Positions 1-6,285 of a DNA stretch of 7,336 nucleotides are shown one piece after another. The stretch's first letter is position 1. Every line of letters begins with the position of its first letter. The translations under genes and the position numbers were made by a program. Source of the stretch: Pseudomonadota bacterium (lineage in GTDB: Bacteria > Pseudomonadota > Gammaproteobacteria > Steroidobacterales > Steroidobacteraceae); assembly GCA_023433465.1 (NCBI GenBank), contig JAEZCR010000141.1:1-7336 (forward strand), given 5' to 3'. Below the pieces are notes generated by a model, which saw nothing but the letters and a program-made list of their open reading frames with translations, searched no databases and was not told the origin of the DNA.

Positions 1-58
1 CCATCGCGGCGATGGCGGCGAGCGTGATCGCGAAGAGGCTGAAGATGAGTTGTCGCAT
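1..58 (-). CDS. Start of an exported protein, 3' part outside the window
   Basis: Only the first 19 codons are visible, reading MRQLIFSLFAITLAAIAAM. They form a short basic N-terminus followed by an unbroken hydrophobic, Ala/Ile-rich segment, which is what a Sec signal peptide or an N-terminal membrane anchor looks like. The ATG lies 7 bases after an AGGA ribosome-binding sequence and 17 bases after the stop of the FHA-like/PEGA/FGE gene. It is therefore very likely the next gene of the same operon. No cysteine is reached before the edge, so a lipoprotein cannot be confirmed or excluded. The family cannot be named. Context suggests another envelope component of the same module, which is inference only. 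Confidence 0.7.
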   Translation of the reverse strand, partial: MRQLIFSLFAITLAAIAAM

Positions 59-65
59 GATCGTG

Positions 66-70
66 TCCTG
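66..70 (-). promoter_or_regulatory. Ribosome-binding site of the downstream exported-protein gene
   Basis: On the minus strand CAGGA lies 7 bases before the ATG at 58-56, a normal Shine-Dalgarno spacing. It supports that ATG as a real start in the 17-base gap after the previous gene's stop. Confidence 0.55.
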
Positions 71-75
71 TCAAA

Positions 76-2544
76 CTACTCCGACGCGCTCGCCTGCGGC
101 GCGGTCGGCGCCACGTAGCGCGCAACGCGGAACCCGATGTGGTCGGCCGCTGCGTTCGCACTCTCGCGCCAGGGGAATCGCAGCTCCATCGTGGCGGTGG
201 TACGCCAGCTCGAGCCGCGGATCGTGTGGAATTTTCCGTCTTCGGGACCGAGCGGATCGGTCACGTGCGCCGAGGGCACGTACGACAGGTAGCGGTCGTT
301 GACCCACTCGGACACGTTGCCGGCGAAATCGTAGAAGCCGAGCGCGTTCGGCGCGAACAGCGCGGGGGCGGCGACCGCTGGGAATTCGTCGCGGTGCTCG
401 GTGAGCACGACGGGACCCAGCAACTCCATCGCCTCGGCGCCGGCCACGTTCGCGCTGCCGGACACCACGGGCAGATCCTTTCCCCACGGATACTTGAGCG
501 GCTTGTTGGTGCTCGCGGCGCGCGCCACGAATTCCCACTCGGCCTCGGTGGGCAGGCGGTAACCATTGGTCACCGGCACGATGAGCTCGAAGCCGCCGCC
601 GTCGCGCGGCTTGTAGGCGGGCGGCAGGCCTTCCTCGGCCGAGAGCCAGTTGCAGAATTCCGCGGCGTCGTCCCAGGTCACGCGCGTGACGGCCTGCTTG
701 TCGAGATCGAGCGATTGACTGCCGATGGAACCGGAGTTGTGGTTCTCACGGAATTTGCGGAACTGACCGTTCGTGACTTCGCGTTCGCCCATGTAGAACG
801 GTCGCAGCAGCGTCACCTTGTGGCTGCCCTCGTTGGGTCGGCGTCCCTGCTCGCGCCGGTCGGTGCCCGCGGTGAACGTGCCGCCGGGAACGATGATGAG
901 ACGGATGCCCGACTTGGTCGTGATGCGCGCCGGTGAATTGCCGACGATGTCCTTGGGATCGACGAGCTTGTAGTTGATCGTGCGGCCGATGCCGGGCGCG
1001 AGCACGAGATCGGCCGAATACGGATCGTAGCCCTCGCGGCGCACTTCGAGTTTGTGGCGGCTCGCCGGCAGCGAGACGGTGACCGGCGCCTTGCCGCGCG
1101 ACTGGCCATTCAGGAACACCTCGGCGTCGGCCGGCTGACCCTGGATGCGGACTTCGACCAGCAGCGCCGCCAGGCGCGCATCGAGCGTGGACTCCTTGTC
1201 GGGCTCCGCGAAAACCTCGCGGGTCCACGGCGCGTATCCCGCGCGCGCGACCGTCACCTGGTGCGTGACGCCGGGCGACAGCTCGATCGTCACGGGCGTG
1301 ACGCCGCGGAAGGTCCCGCCCGCGGTGACCTGCGCACCCGAAGGCACCGAGCGCACCGTGACCCGCGCGTCGGCCGCGCCGAGCTCGACCGGACCGATGG
1401 ACGACGACGCGCCCGCGGTGATCGCGACGCTCGAGACCCACGGGCGCAGTCCCGGCGCGGAGATCTGCACGCGGCGCATGCCCGCGTCCATTTCGACCTT
1501 CGCGGGCGTCGTGCCCGCGGGCTTGCCGTCGACTTCGATCGTCGCGCCGGCCGGCACGGAGGTGACGTTCACGACGCCGAAGTTCGGTTTCAGCGCGACC
1601 TCGAGCTCCTGCCGTTCGCCACCGCCGTTGATCAGCAGGCGCTGCACGTGATCGAGATGACGCGGCGCCTTGATCGTGAGCGTGCGCTCGCCGGCGGGTA
1701 CGTCGACCGTGCCCGGCACTTCGCCGATCGGCGCGCCATCGACCGAGATCCGCGCCTTGACGCCGCCGGTATCCACCGCGAGCTTGCCGGGCAGTTTGAC
1801 GAGGTGCATCAGCGTGTGCGCCGGCTGCCCGCGCTCCACGGTCACGACGGCCTCGGCCGGCGCGAAACCTTCGCGGCGCGCCTGCAGCCGATGCTGGCCC
1901 GGGAAAACGAACACACTGGACGCCGACTGCCACGAGAACGTGTCGACCGCGCTGACGCGCGCATCCGCCGGCTTGAGATCGATCGTGACCGTCTCGAGCA
2001 TGAGGAAGAACGCGAGGATGCCGACGAGCAGCAGGCCCACGCCGCCGGCGACGTAATGCCAGACGCCGAGCGGCTCGCGCCGCGCGCGCGGCCGCGCGAC
2101 GCCGTCGATCTCGGGCACTTCGCCCATGTCGATCGCGACGTCATCGCCGAGCGGCACGAGCGTCTGCACGCTGTCGCCCACCGGCGGCAGCGTCTCGGTT
2201 CCCTCGAGTTCGAAGCGGCGCAGGGCCAGCGCGGTGGGAGTCGCCTCTTCGACGAGCAGCTGCGAGCCGGCGATCGTGACCACGTCGCCGGCGCTGATGA
2301 TTCGGGCGCCGCCGACCGCGACGCCGTTGACGCCGATGCGCGCTTCGGGCGCGGCGTCGAGCAGCCAGCGGCCTGACACGGCGCGCAGCGTTGCCTCCGT
2401 GCTCTCACCCGCCGCCGGGGATTCCCCGAGGTCGGCGCGCATCTCTCCGCTCATCGGGTCGATCGCGACACGCGCGCCGAAGCGCGACTCGCCCTGCGAC
2501 GTGCGCAGAACGATGTTCGGATCCAGTGAGAGTGAGGGTTCCAT
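76..2544 (-). CDS. Transmembrane protein: FHA-like domain, five PEGA-type repeats, FGE/SUMF1-fold domain
   Basis: 822 residues. Residues about 1-100 resemble a divergent FHA domain: a GRWLLD strand (58-63), a VNG turn (72-74), then a GDVVTI strand (86-91). The usual phosphothreonine-binding GR and SxxH motifs are not evident. A linker with a basic patch (151-157) precedes a membrane helix (about 163-183), predicting N-terminus in the cytoplasm and C-terminus in the periplasm. Five beta-rich repeats of PEGA type follow at about 185-250, 254-318, 323-388, 393-457 and 462-527, each with an 'L-x-PG/AG-x-H-x-L/V' strand and later 'GY/GF' turns. Residues about 535-812 form an FGE/SUMF1 domain: VPGGTFTAG (552-560), GEREVTNGQF (586-595), VTWDDAAEFCNWLS (622-635), YRLPTEAEWEF (662-672), GNVSEWV (742-748), RGSSW (776-780) and GFR (804-806). 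The two catalytic cysteines of copper-dependent FGE are replaced by T782 and E787, so sulfatase activation is unlikely and a binding or sensing role is more plausible. The start is the first ATG, 11 bases after the kinase stop, with no clear ribosome-binding site. Translational coupling to the kinase is likely. Confidence 0.92.
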   Translation of the reverse strand: MEPSLSLDPNIVLRTSQGESRFGARVAIDPMSGEMRADLGESPAAGESTEATLRAVSGRWLLDAAPEARIGVNGVAVGGARIISAGDVVTIAGSQLLVEEATPTALALRRFELEGTETLPPVGDSVQTLVPLGDDVAIDMGEVPEIDGVARPRARREPLGVWHYVAGGVGLLLVGILAFFLMLETVTIDLKPADARVSAVDTFSWQSASSVFVFPGQHRLQARREGFAPAEAVVTVERGQPAHTLMHLVKLPGKLAVDTGGVKARISVDGAPIGEVPGTVDVPAGERTLTIKAPRHLDHVQRLLINGGGERQELEVALKPNFGVVNVTSVPAGATIEVDGKPAGTTPAKVEMDAGMRRVQISAPGLRPWVSSVAITAGASSSIGPVELGAADARVTVRSVPSGAQVTAGGTFRGVTPVTIELSPGVTHQVTVARAGYAPWTREVFAEPDKESTLDARLAALLVEVRIQGQPADAEVFLNGQSRGKAPVTVSLPASRHKLEVRREGYDPYSADLVLAPGIGRTINYKLVDPKDIVGNSPARITTKSGIRLIIVPGGTFTAGTDRREQGRRPNEGSHKVTLLRPFYMGEREVTNGQFRKFRENHNSGSIGSQSLDLDKQAVTRVTWDDAAEFCNWLSAEEGLPPAYKPRDGGGFELIVPVTNGYRLPTEAEWEFVARAASTNKPLKYPWGKDLPVVSGSANVAGAEAMELLGPVVLTEHRDEFPAVAAPALFAPNALGFYDFAGNVSEWVNDRYLSYVPSAHVTDPLGPEDGKFHTIRGSSWRTTATMELRFPWRESANAAADHIGFRVARYVAPTAPQASASE

Positions 2545-2555
2545 GGGACTGACGG

Positions 2556-4940
2556 CTAAATCGGCTCGAGGCAGCGTATGTCGACGATCTGCTCGCCCTG
2601 CCCGGGCGACACGGTGATCTCGCGCCGGACGTCGCGGAAGCCGGCGCGCTTGCCGGTCACGGTGTACTTGCCGGGCTTGAGCTCGACCTGGCGCTTGTCG
2701 AACGCGCCGAGGAAGCCGACGCGCTGGATCGCCACCTCGGTGATGTTGTCGGATTCGAGCGCAAGCATGACGGGTTGATTGAACGTGGGCAGCAGGAGTT
2801 CCAGCCGCGAAACCTGCGAGCGGATCACCGGCCCCTTGTTGGGCAGCGCCTGCGCGCGCTGGATCAGGCGCTCGGCCTCCACACGCACGTTTTCCTCGGC
2901 GAGCCGCTCGGGCTTGTCGATGAGCGCCTGCAGGCGCTTGCCGAGCTCCGCGCGCGGCTCGACCGCCTCGCGGCCCTTCTGGGCGAACCGCAGTGTCGGA
3001 TCGCGCGCGAGGGCTTCATCGTAGATGGCGAGCGCTTCGGTCCAGCGCTCCTCGGCGGCGAGCCGCGCGGCGCGCTCCTCGAGCTCGGCGAGACTGCGGC
3101 CGGAGCCCGTGTCGGCCAGTCGCGTGATCGCGGCCGCGACCTCGGGACTGTCGGGCCGCAACTTGCGCGCGAGGTCGAGCTGCGTGCGAGCCTCGGACAA
3201 CCGGCCGGCGTTGAGGGCGGCGAGCCCGGCGCCGAAGGCCGAGTTGAATTGATTGTCCGCTACGGTGCGCTTCACCCGGGCGAGCCCTTCCGTGGCGGTG
3301 GCATTGCCCGGATTGCGCTCGAGGACGTCGGCGAACAGCTCCTCGGCCTTCACGTAGTCCTTGGCGAGTTCGGCATTCTCGGCGTCCGCGAGGGTCGGAA
3401 CGACGCCGCTCGCGCTCGCGACCCGCTCGAGACCGTTCTTCGCGTCCGCGTTGCCCGGATCGATCCGCAGCGCGGTGTCGAACGCCTGGCGCGCGTTCTC
3501 GAATTCATCGGCGGAGAGCGCGCGATTGCCCTCGGAGAGCTGGGCGTTGAGCGCGGCCGGCACGCGCGACTCGATCTCCGTAAGAGTCTTCTCGAGCTTC
3601 GTGAGCGAGGCCGCGACCGCGTCGTAGTCGCGACGGTCGAGCAACGCCCGCACGTCGTCGATGGTCTTGCGGGCGCCCGCGAATTCCGGGCCGCCCCACT
3701 GGGCGGCGGCGCGCTCATCGAGCTCGGCGGCGCGCTTGTCGAGCTCCGTATGCTGCGTATTCAGCTCCTCGATGCGCTTTTCGGCAGCCTGCTGGCTCGC
3801 GGAAGGTCCGGTCGGCAGCTTGAGCGAGGAGATGTCTATCTTCTGCTCGCTGGCGACGCGCGGCAGGAAGACCGCGACGCCGGCGGTCGCGAGCGCGAGC
3901 GCCGCGGCGATCGCCCAGTTGCGGCGTCGCGCGCGCGCGCGCTGCTGGCGCTCCTGCTCGACGCGCACCTCGTCGATCTGCGGCAGCAGCGACGGATCGA
4001 TCTCGTCGAGCTCGCGCACGGGCGCGATCATCGGCTGCTCGTCGTCGGTCATCACCGCGGGCGTGCGGTCGTCGGCGGCGGGGCCGAGTTCCGGTTCCTC
4101 GTGCTCGGTCTCCGCATCGGCGGGCCCACCGTCGAACCCGAGCGTGTCCTGCAACACCGCGTTCATTTCGTCGGCGATGTGCCGCATCGTCGGCGGACGC
4201 TCGCGTGCCTGCTTCGCGAGCATCCACGCGATCAGCATCTCGAGGCGCGGCGGAATCGGCTTCACGGATTTGAGCCGCGGCACGGGTTCGGTCGCGATCT
4301 TGCGCGCATCGAACGCGGGGTAGAACGGCGGATAACCCGACAGCAACTCGTAGGCGAGCGCGCCGAGTCCGTAAATGTCATCCGCGGGCCGCGCGGGTTC
4401 ACCCGCGAGTTGCTGCGGACTCGCCGAGAACGGCGAGCCGGGCGGTCCCGAGGTGTCGTCGCCCTCGGAGGCGCCCGCGCCGAAGTCAGCGAGCAGCGGC
4501 CGGCCCGCGCCATCGAGCAACACGTTCGACGGCTTGAGGTCACGATGCACGATGCGGCGCGAATGCGCGTGCTCGAGCGCCGCGGCAATGTCGATGAGCA
4601 GCGGCAGGATCCGCGTGTACGAGGCGCCGCGCAGCTGGCGCAGATCGCCGCCGGTCGCGAGGACCATGGGGAGCACGGTGGCGTCCGGTCCGCGTACGGG
4701 CTCGTAGACGCGCAGCACGCCCGGGTGATTGAGGCGCGCCGTCAGCGTGAACTCGCGCTGGAACACCTGCCATGCGGGTTCGGAATTCGCGAACTGCGAA
4801 TAGAGGATCTTGAGCGCGATGTCGGTCTCGCGCATTTCATCGCGCGCGCGCCATACCTCGCCGTACCCGCCGGCGCCGAGTTTTTCGATGAGCACGAAGC
4901 GGCCGCACAGCTTCGTGCCCGCCTGGTTCTGGTTTGTCAC
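2556..4940 (-). CDS. Transmembrane Hanks-type Ser/Thr protein kinase with periplasmic coiled coil, TPRs and PEGA-like domain
   Basis: 794 residues. The cytoplasmic kinase domain (about 14-265) has every ATP-binding and catalytic element: glycine loop GAGGYGEV (22-29), lysine K44 in IALK, probable helix-C glutamate E63, HRDLKPSN (132-139) with catalytic D134, DFG (152-154), D188 in DDIYGLG, and R248. The APE-type motif reads SPQQ (174-177), with Gln176 where Glu is usual. An acidic linker (about 275-330) and a very basic stretch (331-341) precede a membrane helix (342-360), placing the rest in the periplasm. That part holds a probable coiled coil (about 381-413), three or four TPR-like helical pairs (about 464-650) and a C-terminal PEGA-like beta domain (about 722-789; LKPGKYTVTGKRAGF). 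The start is GTG; no other start lies before the glycine loop. No good ribosome-binding site is visible in the 28-base gap after the upstream lipoprotein. The likely role is ATP-dependent phosphorylation of Ser/Thr on a cytoplasmic partner in response to an envelope signal. The FHA-like protein encoded next is the first candidate partner. The substrate is unknown. Confidence 0.94.
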   Translation of the reverse strand: MTNQNQAGTKLCGRFVLIEKLGAGGYGEVWRARDEMRETDIALKILYSQFANSEPAWQVFQREFTLTARLNHPGVLRVYEPVRGPDATVLPMVLATGGDLRQLRGASYTRILPLLIDIAAALEHAHSRRIVHRDLKPSNVLLDGAGRPLLADFGAGASEGDDTSGPPGSPFSASPQQLAGEPARPADDIYGLGALAYELLSGYPPFYPAFDARKIATEPVPRLKSVKPIPPRLEMLIAWMLAKQARERPPTMRHIADEMNAVLQDTLGFDGGPADAETEHEEPELGPAADDRTPAVMTDDEQPMIAPVRELDEIDPSLLPQIDEVRVEQERQQRARARRRNWAIAAALALATAGVAVFLPRVASEQKIDISSLKLPTGPSASQQAAEKRIEELNTQHTELDKRAAELDERAAAQWGGPEFAGARKTIDDVRALLDRRDYDAVAASLTKLEKTLTEIESRVPAALNAQLSEGNRALSADEFENARQAFDTALRIDPGNADAKNGLERVASASGVVPTLADAENAELAKDYVKAEELFADVLERNPGNATATEGLARVKRTVADNQFNSAFGAGLAALNAGRLSEARTQLDLARKLRPDSPEVAAAITRLADTGSGRSLAELEERAARLAAEERWTEALAIYDEALARDPTLRFAQKGREAVEPRAELGKRLQALIDKPERLAEENVRVEAERLIQRAQALPNKGPVIRSQVSRLELLLPTFNQPVMLALESDNITEVAIQRVGFLGAFDKRQVELKPGKYTVTGKRAGFRDVRREITVSPGQGEQIVDIRCLEPI

Positions 4941-4968
4941 TTGCTGTTCGACAGACTGACTATTCGAT

Positions 4969-6255
4969 TCATCCGGCCGGCGGCGCGGCGCCGGTCCCGG
5001 TGGTCGCGGCGGGATTCACCACGGGGGGCGCCGGTGGCGGCGCGGCCGCGGCCCCGGTCTCCTCTTCGTAAAGCTGCTTGAGCAGCTTGCGCCATTCGCG
5101 GTACTGGTCTTCGGCGGTGCCCGTCAGGCGCAACGTGTGGCCTTCGACCTCCACGACCTGCGGCGCGACTTCGGCCTGGAAACTGTTGGTCAGCTCTTTC
5201 AGCGCGTCCGCGTGCACGCGCGCGTCGGCGTACTTGCGGATGCCCGAGAGCACGGCGGCGATACCGCCCATGGTGCCGGCATTACGCGCCGCGTTGTTGA
5301 TGCGGCAGCTGTCGTAGCTGCTGCAGGAATTCGGCGCGAAGATGCTCGCGATGAGCGCCGCGGCGCCGAGCACCGTACGGGTGCGCGCCGCGGAGCGCGC
5401 GCGCATTTCCTTCTCGAGTTCGGTGAAACTCGTCTGGCGCCAGCTGCCGTACGACTCCTCCATCGAATCGTGGAAGCTCGCGTAGTAGTCGTTGACCGTG
5501 TCGACGACCGCCGTGTCGCGCTCGCGGATCTTCTCGATGCGGCCGAGCGTCGGGTCGCCTTCGGCCGGCATGCGCACGACCTGCGTGATGCCGTTCTTGT
5601 CCTTGGACGTCATGCCCGCCATCGCATCGGGCGCGAGGTCCTCGGCGAACTTGAGGCTCGCGACGCGGCGGATGTTCTCGCGCTCGAGAGAGGTCAGCTT
5701 GTCGCGCGCGAGGACCAGGTCGTTCGCGATTTCCGCATACACGTTCTGGAAGGGATCGCGCGCCTTCATCGAGGCGGTCGTCTTGTACGCGCCGAGATCG
5801 ACGAGGCTCTGATAACGCTTGTCCTTGATCCAGACGCGGCCGGCCGCGTCGACGGCGGTGATGTCGACCGAGAGGAAACCGCCGTTCGAGTCGATGAGCG
5901 TGCCGGACACGATGACGTCGACGAACTCCGCGGTGTCGGGGATCACGCGCACCGCACCCCATTGCGCCGTCGCCTCGAGGGTCTCGCGCAGCAGGGTCGG
6001 GATGTAGCGCGCCTCGGCCTTGCGCAGGTCCGGATAGATGCGTTTCTTCGCGAGCGCTTCGACGTCGTCCTCGATGTTCTTCGGGATACCGGGATCGAAC
6101 ACGCGGATGCCGACGTCGAGCAGTTCCGCCTCGGGAATGTGGACAGTGGCCTGCTTGGCCGCGATCTTCGGGATCGGTTTCGTCTCCGAGGTCACGCAGC
6201 CGGCCATCACGAACGACAGTGCCAGCAGCGCCCCGGCAAGTAGTTTGGTCTTCAT
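4969..6255 (-). CDS. Outer-membrane-type lipoprotein of unrecognised family
   Basis: 428 residues from the chosen ATG. A basic start (MKTK), a hydrophobic stretch and the lipobox VMAGC give Cys20 as the probable lipidated residue. The +2 residue is Val, not Asp, so an outer-membrane location is likely. Residues about 38-185 look like a mixed alpha/beta domain (for example FVDVIVSGTL then FLSVDITAVDAAGRVWI, 111-143), broadly reminiscent of periplasmic assembly lipoproteins of the CsgG/LpoB type. That is impression only; I cannot name a family. Residues about 185-290 are charged and helical. Two small hydrophobic stretches (295-307 and 325-339) flank a Cys pair, C311 and C317 (C-x5-C), that could form a disulfide. 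The C-terminus (about 400-428) is Ala/Pro/Gly-rich and probably disordered. An alternative GTG start at 6270 would add MREAD and has GAGGT 3 bases upstream; the ATG has GAGG 5 bases upstream. The ATG is preferred because acidic residues before the KTK region would be unusual in a signal peptide. The gene sits between another lipoprotein and the kinase, suggesting the outer-membrane side of the same complex. Confidence 0.85.
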   Translation of the reverse strand: MKTKLLAGALLALSFVMAGCVTSETKPIPKIAAKQATVHIPEAELLDVGIRVFDPGIPKNIEDDVEALAKKRIYPDLRKAEARYIPTLLRETLEATAQWGAVRVIPDTAEFVDVIVSGTLIDSNGGFLSVDITAVDAAGRVWIKDKRYQSLVDLGAYKTTASMKARDPFQNVYAEIANDLVLARDKLTSLERENIRRVASLKFAEDLAPDAMAGMTSKDKNGITQVVRMPAEGDPTLGRIEKIRERDTAVVDTVNDYYASFHDSMEESYGSWRQTSFTELEKEMRARSAARTRTVLGAAALIASIFAPNSCSSYDSCRINNAARNAGTMGGIAAVLSGIRKYADARVHADALKELTNSFQAEVAPQVVEVEGHTLRLTGTAEDQYREWRKLLKQLYEEETGAAAAPPPAPPVVNPAATTGTGAAPPAG

Positions 6256-6260
6256 GTCCG

Positions 6261-6264
6261 CCTC
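6261..6264 (-). promoter_or_regulatory. Probable ribosome-binding site for the ATG start at 6255
   Basis: GAGG on the minus strand, 5 bases before the ATG. A competing GAGGT at 6274-6278 stands 3 bases before an in-frame GTG at 6270-6268, so the start of this lipoprotein is not settled by ribosome-binding sites alone. Confidence 0.35.
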
Positions 6265-6285
6265 GCGCACATCACCTCGACTACC

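Noticed and set aside
109..942. Active sulfatase-activating FGE or ergothioneine-type EgtB
   Set aside because: The FGE cysteine pair is absent, and there is no DinB-like domain with the His triad expected of EgtB.
1054..2376. A 440-codon open frame on the plus strand opposite the PEGA region
   Set aside because: Arg/Asp/His-rich translation without recognisable domains, wholly inside a well-supported minus-strand gene.
3928..3942. Alternating CG tract that could form Z-DNA
   Set aside because: It is only 15 bases and is explained by Arg and Ala codons of the basic stretch before the kinase membrane helix.
4941..4968. Possible internal promoter or terminator between lipoprotein and kinase
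   Set aside because: Only 28 bases, with no -35/-10 pair and no stem followed by a T run.
2775..5081. A 768-codon open frame on the plus strand opposite the kinase
   Set aside because: It is antisense to a gene with full kinase motifs. Its translation is dominated by Arg, Ala, Leu and Gly with no domain, signal or motif. Long stop-free antisense frames are expected where the real gene has high GC at third positions.
5137..6243. A 368-codon open frame on the plus strand opposite the 428-residue lipoprotein
   Set aside because: Same antisense artefact; the composition is Arg/Val/Asp/His-rich, while the minus-strand frame has a clean lipoprotein signal.
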